From NCBI GenBank assembly GCA_030248295.1, contig JASANH010000506.1, forward strand, positions 29,532 through 93,531: a stretch of DNA of 64,000 nucleotides. Direction: 5' to 3'. The notes under the pieces were generated by a model, which saw only the letters and a program-made list of their open reading frames with translations, made no database searches and was not told the origin of the DNA. The translations under genes and the position numbers were made by a program. Below are positions 54,655 through 64,000 of the stretch, piece by piece. The stretch comes from Mesodorylaimus sp. YZB2_4. Taxonomy: Eukaryota > Nematoda > Enoplea > Dorylaimida > Dorylaimidae. Each line of letters begins with the position of its first letter. Within the stretch, counting starts at the first letter, position 1.

Positions 54655-55065
54655 GTTCACCCTACTGTGATGTACTTGCTTATCAACAAAGTCTCACTGT
54701 AATGTACCTGCACATCAACAGAGTATATCCTTAATAAAGATCAGAATATATCCTACTGTAATGTACTTGCGCATCGACGAAATATATCCTACTGTAGTGT
54801 ACTTGCTCATCAACAAAATAAATCCTACTGTAATGTACCGGCACATCAACAAAATAAATCCAACTGTATGTACCTGCATATCAACAAAATAAATCCTACT
54901 GTAATGTACCCGGACATCAACAAAATATATACTAGTGTAATGTACTACTCATCAAGAAAATATATCCTACTGTATGTACCTGCACATCAACAAAATATAT
55001 CTTTCTTTAATGAACTTGCACATCAACAAAAATCTACTGTAATGTGCTTACACACCAACAAAGTG
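54655..55065. repeat. ~36-bp minisatellite
   Basis: About ten imperfect copies of cctactgtaatgtacttgcncatcaacaaaatatat (shown in consensus over two halves: ctactgtaatgtac and cacatcaacaaaat). Confidence 0.8.
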
Positions 55066-55299
55066 ACAATGCACAGTACTCATTTTTCACTCAGCTTGGC
55101 AACAGCTCAGGGAACACGAAGTAACTCAATCACAGACAGCCTTTCCACCCACCCCTTTTTCACTAACTTTTAACTTTAAACTGTCCGATAGACCCCACTG
55201 CCACCAGCAGTCTCACAAGCGGACTCACAGTCAGTCTATCAACCTAAAAAGACACTCTTAGTACCTTTACACTCACTTAAACCGTCTACTACAAAACAG

Positions 55300-55455
55300 C
55301 CCTTTACACAACCTTCACACTGCGCGCTGCACGCGAGCTTTCCACTCTACACTTTACACTGCACGCGCGCTTTTCACTCCACACTTAACACTGCACGCGC
55401 GCTTTTCACTTTACACTTTACACTGCACGCGCGCTTTTTACTTTACACTTTACAC
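55300..55455. repeat. Short tandem repeat with GCGCGC core
   Basis: Four or so copies of a cactgcacgcgcgcttttcac unit separated by tttacact. Confidence 0.7.
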
Positions 55456-55814
55456 TACTCATGCTTAATCATTGGTGGCTCAAAAAGTGACTCATGATTC
55501 TCCTACGCTTATACTACTTCAACTTGTGCTCAGGCTGCTCTTGAAGAGCAGCCGTATTGGTTTCGGCCGTGGTAGACGTTGGGCCTCCCTGTGGTATTGA
55601 AAGTGGTCGTTTCTCTTCACCAACTAAGCTTCTTCGTGCAACCGCATATGTGATGCGATTCATCCAACGGGTTCAACGGCGTCTGGTTGACTCGATTGTG
55701 GTAATGCCGTCGGCGAGGGCGCAAGGACTCTCTAGATTCGGTTTGTGCAGCGGAAGCACTTTGCAGATGTTTTCTCTGCCTTTGCGAATAAAAAGTCTCA
55801 TCCATTGATCTCTG

Positions 55815-56150
55815 AGTTCGGGTTGATGAGAAAGGTATTTTACGATGTGGAGGTCGTCTATCCAATTCTGGTCTTTCTGACGCCACTATTTTTCCGACTC
55901 TTCTCCTAAAGAGCGACCCTTTAGCGACATTGGTTATTCGGCATTTCCACAGAACGTTGTTTCATGTGGGTGTAGCGCACACCTTAGCTGCGATTAGGAA
56001 GGTATTCTGGATACCGTCTGGGAGATCGCAGGTTTTCAAGCTTATTCGGTCATGTTTGCGTTGTCGTCGGTTTCATGGAGGACCGTATAAGGTGCCTCAT
56101 ATGCCTGCCTATCCACAGTGCCGCGTTGTTGCCTCACCAGCATTTACCTA
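55815..56150 (+). pseudogene. BEL/Pao-type integrase zinc-domain fragment
   Basis: A frame reads VDEKGILRCGGRLSN, then HFHRTLFHVGVAHTLAAIRKVFWIPSGR and CLRCRRF. This is the classic start of a BEL/Pao integrase: DExGLLRVxGRL, H-x3-5-H, FWIPxGR, C-x2-C. It stops just where the catalytic core should begin, at the 169-bp repeat. The piece is a fragment inside the left-arm insertion and has no partner in the right arm. Confidence 0.75.
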
Positions 56151-56151
56151 C

Positions 56152-56320
56152 ACGATGAGTGGGCAGCTCCACGTGCGACAGATGGCCGACATGCGGATGG
56201 CCTCCACGTGGTTCTAATCGACAAATGTTGCCCTCTCCTGGAACGACACCAAATCAGGACTGTCCTTGAAATAGCATGGGGGCTTGCCCGTTGGTGATGG
56301 CCCCGCATGCCCGCCACATG
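56152..56320 (-). repeat. 169-bp direct repeat, outer copy
   Basis: Partner of 54111-54279; see there. Confidence 0.85.
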
Positions 56321-57601
56321 GCCCAGTCGGCCTCGCGAATTCGGCGTCGATGAACAACGTGTTTGGAATGTCACCAGCGACCAGCCGCCTGGCTACTCCT
56401 TCCCACTCGTCACTGTCGATAGTAGAGGGTGGCCACAGCTCGTTGCGAGAGCGGTATTCGCCTGGGTGCCATTGTAACTGGCCAAGGGCAGTCTGTAGGT
56501 GCCGTTTGACAGCCTGCCATTTCCCAGGCGGGAGCATGCGCCTCCGTGCCCACCATTCCCGGTCAAACGCAGCCTGCCGCTCCTGTTCCTTTCCTTGCCG
56601 CTGGCGCTCCTGATCGTGCAGCTTCCCTCTGCTCCACGGCCACTGGTTCGCATTCGCCATGGTCGCTGACGTCACACACTCCCACCGACTGGTTGAGCCA
56701 CGCTGCACCTACCAGAAAAACCAAGAGCAATATTAAACTCAACTCCATGTGCACACCACAATTCCACCCATTCCAGGTAACCCACTGCCCAGCGCCCTAC
56801 CGACGCTGCGCTCCACCTACCCAAAAGACAGTGCAGAAAAACCTGCCAAAAAGAGTGTAGATAAGAAAACCAATTTGATAATGTTTTTGTTTACATAAAT
56901 CGAGCACACGGCACACTGCTACAGGTATACACTCCCATGCGCAGAGCCATGCGCTGCGCCACCTGCAAGAAACATTGTATACCGCTGGAACGAGGCTCGT
57001 GCCCCCAAGGTGGCATCCTGGCGAAAGAGTTGCCAAATAATGTCTAAACGATGTTGCCCTGCCACGCATAGCTGCAACCACAGCTGATGAAACCCCTGCT
57101 GTACGAAGGCACGCATGCGCGCCTCCAGATACTGCAGGCGGGTGCTGACAGGGTCGGCGGAGCCTCCCATGCCCACCCGATGCGGCCTAGCCGTGGGCAA
57201 GTCCCCCGCTGACGCATTCCACCATGCACTCCCCTCTGGAAAACGCAAAAGAACGCCCTGTTCTGTTGAAAACACCGCAGACCTCGGCACGCACCTACTG
57301 TCAGACCCACCGCTATGCGGGCCAGAGATGGTGGCAGCAATTTGCAACGCCTCCACCACCACATGTCGACCACTCAGTGAACCGAGGAAGACACCCTTAG
57401 ACCGATAGGCACATGCAGCTGCTACCACCCGAAACCCAAAAAAAACCAAACCCGGACAGGGTGCTAAAAGAAATGAATACGGGGTTCACCTACAGGGAGA
57501 GGCTACGTAGGGATGAATAGTTACGATTGGGAGAGTTTCAAAACGTGAGAATATCCCGGCTAGAAAATAAACTACAATTGCTAAAGGGCCTGTTCCCCCT
57601 A

Positions 57602-58780
57602 TCACGGTCGACAGTCGGGTGCACTACTCAGCCCCGCGGCAGCTTCGAGTTGCTCAGCTGCCAGTAAAACATCAGGTGGTGCGTCCCTCAAGAACGAGCT
57701 TTGATAGGTACGGTAATCAAAAACAGGGCTTTCCGGCACAGACGCAGCCCTCTCCTTGTCGTTAAAGAAACGAACCCAAACTTTCGAAGGCCAGTCCTTC
57801 TTCCCCAACTCTGCACCAGTGATGATGCGTGCTGGCCAAGCTGGATGCCCAGGCACCTTCGCCCAAACAAACTCGCTAATCGGCTCCGGCCGTTGGCTGT
57901 GCTCGGCATCCGCCGATGGTGCGATGCCCGCTGGACGTGGGAGAATAATGACATTTCCCCCTCCGAGTGGTTGACGTTGGCGGCGCGGAAGGGCAATCTG
58001 TGCGGCTGTTTTGAAAAGCTTCAGCCGGTCAGCCGAAACAATTCTGATCTCACTGTCTGGATCCATGCTCAGCTGAAGAGCCAAATCATGATCAAAAACC
58101 CGAGACAAAACTTCATAGGGGCCGTTGAAACGAGCGGTATGCTTTTTCGACACGCCCGGCACCCTCACATCGTTTCGTATGAAAACCCAATCGCCTTGTT
58201 GAAACGGATAAGGCCTTGTCCTATAGACACGATCATAGGCCCTTTTCGCCAACACGCGTCGATGTTCCAGCCGTTGTTTGATAACATCATTCAATTCCTG
58301 AGCCCTCTTGTGAAGGTCCCTCGCCAGTTGCGGCGGCCTGTCTGGCGCCGATGTAGAAAGCAACACATCCAATGGTGAGCAAACTTCTCGATGAAAGGTC
58401 AAAAAGATAGGCGATTCACCAGTTACAGTATGCACAGTCGCGCAGTAATGGCTAGCGATCAACGAAATGTACAGGTCCCAATCCTGGGGAACAGTCCTAC
58501 TGTAATGGTACAAGCAATCCCCCAGAATCTTGTTGAAAATCTCGACACCTCCGTTGGTCAGTGGATGAAAGCTAGCCATGTTCTTCTTGTGAATGCCAAA
58601 AGCTGCACACGCATCCAACGTCACCCGCGACAAAAAATTTGAGCCTCGGTCTGACAACAGCTGCTTAGGGACCCCATACCGCGCGATCCAATCCACGAGC
58701 GCTTTCACCACACGCTCAGACTTCACATCTGGTAAAGCATGCATCTCAATCATCTTCGTGAACGAACAGATCAAAACCAA
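57602..58780 (-). CDS. Integrase core (5'-truncated) fused to a PWWP domain, left arm
   Basis: 392 residues, open to its natural end. The core begins after the first catalytic Asp, because the palindrome centre cuts it. QLLSDRGSNFLSR gives the second Asp, and a SFHPLTNGGVEIFN segment gives the Glu. A YRTRPYPFQQGDWVFIRND strand, HTARFNGPYEVLSRV (GPY module) and a Pro-rich linker follow. The last ~75 residues are a PWWP domain: EFVWAKVPGHPAWPARI, then KVWVRFF. PWWP domains read methylated H3K36 nucleosomes, so this fusion would tether integration to transcribed chromatin, where Ty3/gypsy elements more often carry chromodomains. A short C-terminal helix follows. Confidence 0.85.
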   Translation of the reverse strand: MVLICSFTKMIEMHALPDVKSERVVKALVDWIARYGVPKQLLSDRGSNFLSRVTLDACAAFGIHKKNMASFHPLTNGGVEIFNKILGDCLYHYSRTVPQDWDLYISLIASHYCATVHTVTGESPIFLTFHREVCSPLDVLLSTSAPDRPPQLARDLHKRAQELNDVIKQRLEHRRVLAKRAYDRVYRTRPYPFQQGDWVFIRNDVRVPGVSKKHTARFNGPYEVLSRVFDHDLALQLSMDPDSEIRIVSADRLKLFKTAAQIALPRRQRQPLGGGNVIILPRPAGIAPSADAEHSQRPEPISEFVWAKVPGHPAWPARIITGAELGKKDWPSKVWVRFFNDKERAASVPESPVFDYRTYQSSFLRDAPPDVLLAAEQLEAAAGLSSAPDCRP

Positions 58781-58809
58781 AATAAACCGATTCCCTTCGC
58801 CTGTCTCTG

Positions 58810-58852
58810 GTAAAGCCCCATTTTTTTCTTTTTTATTTATAAAAAAAAAAAA
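58810..58852. other. Palindrome loop
   Basis: 43 bp of nearly pure A/T plus taaagcccca between the reverse-complementary ctgtctctg and cagagacag. This is the centre of the inverted duplication. Confidence 0.85.
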
Positions 58853-58887
58853 CAGAGACAGGCGACGGGAATCAGTATATTTCGGTT

Positions 58888-60056
58888 TTGATCTGTTCGT
58901 TCACGAAGATGATTGAGATGCATGCTTTACCAGATGTGAAGTCTGAGCGTGTGGTGAAAGCGCTAGTGGATTGGATCGCGCGGTATGGGGTCCCTAAGCA
59001 GCTGTTGTCGGACCGAGGCTCGAATTGTTTGTCGCGGGTGACGTTGGATGCGTGTGCAGCTTTTGGCATCCACAAGAAGAACACGGCTAGCTTTCATCCA
59101 CAGACCAACGGAGGTGTCGAGATTTTCAACAAGATTTTGGGGGATTGCTTGTACTACTACAGTAGGACTGTTCCCCAGGATTGGGACCTGTACATTCCGT
59201 TGATCGCTAGCTATTACCGCGCGACTGTGCATACTGTAACTGGTGAATCGCCCTTCTTTTTGACCTTTAATCGAGAAGTTCGCTCACCATTGGATGTGTT
59301 GCTTTCTACATCGGCGCCAGACAGGCCGCGACTGGCGATCGACCTTTACAACAGGGCTCAGGAATTGAATGATCTTATCAAACAACGGCTGGAACATCGA
59401 CGCGTGTTGGCGAAAAGGGCCTATGATCGTGTCTACAGGACGAGGCCTCATTCGTTTCAACAAGGCGATTGGGTTTTCATACAAAACGATGTGAGGGTGC
59501 CGGGCGTGTCAAAAAAGCATACCGCTCGTTTCACTGGCCCTTATGAAGTTTTGTCTCGGGTTTTTGATCATGATCTGGTTCTTCGGCTGAGCATGGATCC
59601 AGACTGTGAGATCAGAATTGTTTCGGCTGACCGGCTGAAGCTTTTCAAAACAGCCGCACAGATTGCCCTTTCGCGCCGCCAACATCAACCACTCGAAGGG
59701 GGAAATGTCATTATTCTCCCACGTCCAGCGGGCATCGCACCATCGGCTGATGCCGAGCACAGCCAACGGCCGGAGCCGATTAGCGAGTTTGTTTGGGCGA
59801 AGGTGCCTGGGCATCCAGCTTGGCCAGCACGCATCATCGCCGGTGCGGAGTTGGGGAAGTAGGACTGGCCTTCGAAAGTTTGGGTTCGTTTCTTTAACGA
59901 CAAGGAGAGGGTGCGTCTGTGCCGAAAAGCCGTGTTTTTGATTACCATACCTATCGAAGCTCGTTCTTGAGGGACGCACCACCTGATGTTTTACTGGCAG
60001 CTGAGCAACTCGAAGCTGCCGCAGGGCTTAGTAGTGCACCCGACTGTCGACCGTGA
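58888..60056 (+). pseudogene. Integrase-PWWP, right arm, broken in the PWWP domain
   Basis: Open from 58888 to TAG at 59860-59862, with the same core (LLSDRGSNCLSR, the HPQTNGGVEIFN Glu) and GPY module as the left arm and only scattered substitutions. The TAG falls within the PWWP domain, after EFVWAKVPGHPAWPARI. Beyond it a frameshift near 59910 is needed to follow the left arm to the shared stop at about 60053. Like the left copy it lacks the first catalytic Asp. It cannot give an active integrase. Confidence 0.82.
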
Positions 60057-60751
60057 TAGGGGGAACAGGCCCTTTAGCAATTGTAGTTTATTTTCTAGCC
60101 GGGATATTCTTACGTTTTGAGACTCTCCCAATCGTAACTATTTATCCCTACGTAGCCTCTCCCTGTAGTTAAACCCCGTATTCATTTCTTTTAGCACCCT
60201 GTCCGGGTTCGGTTTTTTTGGGTGCCTGCTACCTGGCTACCTCAGTGTACAGGTGGAGGGCGCGCGGAGCGCCAATGCCCATTTTCAACGCCTCGCCCTG
60301 GGGCCTCGGTTTCTGGGAGAGGGGAGGGGTCACCTGGTGGGCAGTAGTGAGGTAAGTGGCATGGGAACTGTTTTGTGTGTAACCTTATATAATCCGAAAT
60401 TTAGAAAAAACAAAAAAAAAACAAAACAAAATTTTAAAAAGGAATAAAAAAAGCGCCTTTATTTGTCGAGTGTGCATGGTATACAATGTTTCTTGCAGGT
60501 GGCGCAGCGCATGGCTCTGCGCATGTGGGTGTATACCTGTAGCAGTGTGCCATGTGCTCGATTTATGTAAACAAGAACATTATCAAATTGGTGTTCTTAT
60601 CTACACTCTTTATGGCAGGTTTTTGTGCACCGTCTTTGTGCAGGAGGAGCGCAGCGTCGGTAGGGCGCTGGGCAGTGGGTTACCTGGAATGGGTGGAATT
60701 GTGGTGTGCACATGGAGTTGTGTTTAATATTGCTCTTGGTTTTTTTGGTAG

Positions 60752-63013
60752 GTGCAGCGTGGCCCAACCAGTCGGTGGGAGTGTGTGACGTCAGCGACCA
60801 TGGCGAGTGCGAACCAGTGGCCGTGGAGCAGAGGGAAGCTGCACGAGCGGGAGCGCCAGCGGCAAGGAAAGGAACAGGAGCGGCAGGCTGCGTTCGACCG
60901 GGAATGGTGGGCACGGAGGCGCACGTTCCCGCCTGGGAAATGGCAGGCTGTCAAACGGCACCTACAGACTGCCCTTGGCCAGTTACAACGGCACCCAGGC
61001 GAATACCGCTCTCGCAACGAGCTGTGGCCACCCTCTACTATCGACAGTGACGAGTGGGAAGGAGTAGCCAGGCGGCTGGTCGCCAGTGACATTCCAAACA
61101 CGTTGTTCATCGACGCCGAATTCGCGAGGCCGACTGGGCCATGTGGCGGGCATGCGGGGCCATCACCAACGGGCAAGCCCCCGTGCTATTTCAAGGTCAG
61201 TCCTGATTTGGTGTCGTTCCGGGAGAGGGCAACATTTGTCGATTGGAACCACGTAGAGGCCGTCCGCATGTCGGCCACCCCCTTCACCCCACCCCCCCCC
61301 CAACCCCCGTGTGCGCCCCCGTGGGGGGCGGGGTCGCTCTGGAGAATCGATGGGGATGGGAGCCTCCTTTCGTGGAGGTGGTTGGGGTCTGCTCGCTGCC
61401 GGCTGCGCCCTCGCGGGCTCCGGCGCGCTGCGGTGAATCGATGGGTGGGCTTAGGGAAAGCCATTCGGGGGCCCGTCCCGGCGCGGGGGGGGGGAGAATC
61501 GGTTGGCAGGGGGGGGGGCGGGGGGGGGGGGGGGGGGGGGGGCGGGGTGGGGGCCGCGTGGCGGGGGGTTGTGTGGGTGTTTTGCGGTTGGGTGTAGGTG
61601 TCTTAGGTGTGTGTGTGGTCTGTGCGGGGGGGTCTTCGGATTTGGTGGGGGGGGGGGGTGTTGTGTTCTCGTGTTCCCTACTTCGCTGGTGAGGTCTGTG
61701 TTGTCTTTGTGGGTGCCTCGTGTTTTGTTGTGTGGTTCTTGTTTTTGTGGCGGGTTTTTTCTGGTCCTTTTTTTGTTGTCATGTGTTTTTTTGTTGTTTG
61801 GTGTTGCCCGGGCAAGCCCCCGTGCTATTTCAAGGTCAGTCCTGATTTGGTGTCGTTCCGGGAGAGGGCAACATTTGTCGATTGGAACCACGTAGAGGCC
61901 GTCCGCATGTCGGCCATCTGTCGCACGTGGAGCTGCCCACCCATCGTTCGAGTCGTTACTATCAGCAATGCGGCAGGCATCTGTGTGCTGGTGGACTTGT
62001 TACAGCTTGGCGGGGTCCCTTCCGCCATTTTGGGGCTGCTGAATGATAACAACGTGCATAAGGTCTTGTTCAATTTAGCCTCTGATGTTCCCGCCCTGGC
62101 CGCTAGCATTCCGGGGCTCGTGCTCGACGTAGCCCCGTGGTATGACGCATCGTTCCAGTGGCGGCTAGGGTCCCGGGGCGAGCCGAAGAAAAGGATCAAG
62201 GGGAACTCGTGGGCTCCAGACGGCCCAAGTCCGACCTTGCCAGAGGTGTTCGCCGACTGGGTTGCGGGTAGGGACGAACCGCCGCCACGGGGTTTTCCCA
62301 CCCAGGTCATCAGCAGCCTTTCAAGTCTCAACGAGGCGTTCACTGGGGCCCAAATGCCAAAAGACCGTTTCCTGCAGGGGCGTGGGTTGGAATGGTTTGT
62401 GGATCGGCCCACTAATTTTTTCGGCGCCCGAGGGCTTCGTTTTCGGCGCTATGCGCTGGTTGACGCCATAGCCACTGCCGTCGTCTACGTCGCGTCCTTA
62501 TGGTTGCGGTCGCATTGGTGCGATGCCGCGACAGCATCGAGTCATGTGGTGGCGTGGGTCCACGGCCAGATTCGCCCACCCTCGCCTCAGGCGACCGCCG
62601 GACCAACACTTCCCCACACCTCCGCCGCGATGACCTTATTCCGCCAGCACCGGAGCGAATTCAACCGCCGCTTCAGGGAGGTCAGGCGCGGGCGAAGCGC
62701 CTTGGACAGACCCCAATGGTTTCATCAACTTATTGACGAGTGGGTCGGCCAGATGGAGGACGTTGCGCATTCGCAGCAGTTGGAGACGGCGGCAGCGGCT
62801 CAGTTTTTGCGTTGGGTCCACCGCCACGCAGCCACCAGGCGCAGGGACATTGACCAGCCCGAAGTTCGCCGCCATTACAACGTCGACCGGAAGCAGGTCC
62901 AGCAGCTTCGTCGACATGGTGAGATTCGGTACGGCCCGCGACTGCACCGGGACTGCTTGGAATTTTTGGGGAATGGAGAAGTTCGACGACGCCGTCACAC
63001 ACCCTGCGATTGA
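60752..63013 (+). pseudogene. DEDDy 3'-5' exonuclease ORF3, right arm, interrupted by G-rich sequence
   Basis: The first frame (60752 to about 61277) carries motif I, TLFIDAEFARP. The second (about 61815 to 63013) carries GICVLVDLLQLGG, motif II NLASDVPAL at about 62068-62100, and motif III RYALVDA at about 62446-62466. It then runs to a frameshift near 62970 relative to the left arm. Between them lie ~530 bp of G-run sequence flanked by a 107-bp direct repeat (61170-61277 and 61811-61918). Without that block the ORF would be continuous here, as the left arm's TAG after ATFVD is absent (Trp codon). All four acidic residues and the Tyr are present in this copy. Confidence 0.75.
61278..61810. 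other. Low-complexity G-run block, probable sequence or assembly error
   Basis: Long runs of G (for example around 61510-61545) and G/T-only text with no counterpart in the left arm, bounded by a 107-bp exact-looking direct repeat. This is the pattern left by bad consensus or a forced join. The true sequence may be a missing insertion like the one in the left arm. Confidence 0.6.
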
Positions 63014-64000
63014 CCGGTTGGGTAGGTATAGTGCGTGGAGCGGTCGGATGGGCTGGAGGCGCCAATGTGTGCTGAGCGTATGGATTGGATTGGTATCGTA
63101 AGTGTTTTGTGTGTTGCTCAGTTTTATTTTCATTTATATCTCTATTCTAGCTTGACCAGGGGATCGGATATCTTAATCAATAGCTAACCAATTATATTTT
63201 AAGATCCGCGTGTTATGCCAGTGTGCGGCGCTCGTGCCAGTGCGTTTTTTTTTTTTTACATGTTTTTGCCGATATCTCCCCTTTTAGGGATGCAGAGTAT
63301 AGGAAATCCGCAGACATCCGGGGCCCCCTGGGGTAGTTTTGAGTTTTTGTCCAACCTTGCATGACGGACGACCTGAGGAGTTTCTTTTTGGCCGGAAGAG
63401 GGAGCGTGTTGGACCGTTGCCGCTTGGGGGCGCCTGGGAGTCCCCTCGGGGTGTGGCTTGGGCAGTTAGCTCGGTGAGGAGCAGGGCGGTGAGAGCGGCA
63501 CCCAGGGGTTGGGGCTCTCCTTTCCTTGTTTTCGCACAATTGGTACCATCTGTTCTGTGAAATTCCAGGGAGCAACCCCTTTTCGGTGCCTGGTCGCCCC
63601 ATTGGCAGGATCGTGGGGCAGGCCAGGCGCCCGCGGGGCGATTATCGGCGTAGCTCAAGGGGCCTCTCCGGTCGTCGTTTTCTTTTCGTTAGTACTGGAC
63701 GAGTGCAGGAGTGACTCAGGGCAGGTACTGGTTTGTCTGCCGGATTTCTCTGTGTGTAAGAGCTAGGACGGCTGAGACATCATAAGTACATTGTTGTGCT
63801 TCGTAAAGGATATCTCGTGTTGGGACGAAGTTTTTACTGCGCCATCGACAGTGGAACTGTTCGCCAGGCGTAGGCATCTTAAGGCCGAGGTGCGTCTCGA
63901 CCCGCAGCAGGGTATCATTGCACAGAGCAGTTGCAGGCACCCTTGGGAGGCGCGGCGGTACACGGCCTAGGGGGTTGTTGAGGAATCGGGGTCTTAGTGA

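Larger units (their letters stand above)
53024..56708 (-). pseudogene. DEDDy 3'-5' exonuclease ORF3, left arm, split by an insertion
   Basis: The N-terminal part (56708-56214) is basic, then reaches motif I, TLFIDAEFARP, with the Asp-Glu pair. The rest (54160-53024) has GICVLVDSLQLGG, motif II NLASDVPAL and motif III RYALVDAIATAVVY (Y-x3-D), then a helical C-terminal region with FHQLIDEWVGQME. Between them 54279-56152 is foreign and is flanked by a 169-bp direct repeat of the exonuclease sequence itself. A TAG directly follows ATFVD in both copies of that repeat. The family trims RNA or single-stranded DNA 3' ends. A possible longer N-terminus lies at 57449-56919 and is missing from the right arm. 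Confidence 0.72.
52026..64000. mobile_element. Large inverted duplication of an LTR element's 3' half
   Basis: The left arm (52026-58809) and right arm (58853-64000, cut by the window end) are reverse complements with several percent divergence, around a 43-bp AT-rich loop at 58810-58852. From the centre outwards, each arm carries integrase core, PWWP domain, a ~170-bp conserved non-coding stretch, ORF3 with the exonuclease, and ~1 kb of non-coding sequence. The arms differ by indels: left-only sequence at about 56985-57430 and 54279-56152, right-only at about 60225-60475 and 61278-61810. Divergence argues against a simple palindromic read artefact. Confidence 0.8.

Noticed and set aside
52026..64000. 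Whole palindrome as a hairpin-read sequencing artefact
   Set aside because: Arms differ by many substitutions and by several large indels, which a single folded molecule would not give.

Overview
Animal (invertebrate) nuclear DNA in which very few intact host-type genes can be seen. Most of the window is an old, mutation-damaged DNA-virus-like insertion cut up by retroelements. Genes have short introns (55-66 bp in the best case), most promoters show a TATA box about 35-60 bp before the ATG, and several classes of mobile element are nested in one another. The best taxonomic hint is the Ty3/gypsy element that carries both a dUTPase domain and a downstream DEDDy 3'-5' exonuclease ORF. From memory, that pairing has been described in bdelloid rotifers, so Rotifera or a relative is my guess, not a demonstration.

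1-11.2 kb: a probable spliced cysteine-rich/mucin-like membrane gene, a zinc-binding Cys-rich gene, an HMG-box-like gene, an intact dUTPase, an intact four-exon thymidine kinase preceded by repeated TGAGTCA sites, a Cys-rich membrane glycoprotein-like gene, and the first copy of a duplicated type II membrane protein gene. 12.8-16.2 kb: an intact CR1-like LINE on the minus strand with a 7-bp target-site duplication, inserted into a ~145-bp dispersed repeat. 16.3-20.2 kb: a remnant resembling the C-terminus of a Polinton-type DNA polymerase B, two RING-finger genes with the same intron, the second membrane protein copy, and a small coiled-coil gene. 20.6-24.75 kb: a Polinton/adintovirus morphogenesis block (integrase, penton-like protein, double jelly-roll major capsid protein, packaging ATPase, core-like protein), nearly all broken by stops or frameshifts.

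25.5-42.1 kb: tandem repeats, then a damaged Ty3/gypsy element on the minus strand. Its order is coiled-coil ORF, Gag, protease, RT-RNase H, dUTPase, integrase, exonuclease ORF3. A 1.4-kb insertion with short terminal inverted repeats splits pol. The two 273-bp LTR copies face opposite ways. 42.3-50.3 kb: mostly non-coding or decayed sequence, ending in three small minus-strand genes, each with its own TATA box: a 69-residue membrane protein, a BCL-2-like protein with two stops, and an intact secreted-looking protein of 111 residues. 52.0-64.0 kb: a diverged inverted duplication centred near 58.83 kb. Each arm carries the 3' part of another LTR element whose integrase is fused to a PWWP domain and is followed by a DEDDy exonuclease ORF.

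Read as a system, capsid, packaging and integrase genes would build and insert a Polinton/adintovirus-like virus. Thymidine kinase and dUTPase would supply clean dTTP. The BCL-2-like protein, RING proteins and membrane glycoproteins would manage the host cell. Loss of frame in the structural genes but not in dUTPase or thymidine kinase suggests an endogenous relic with uneven decay. Calls come from reading motifs by eye; no database search was run.
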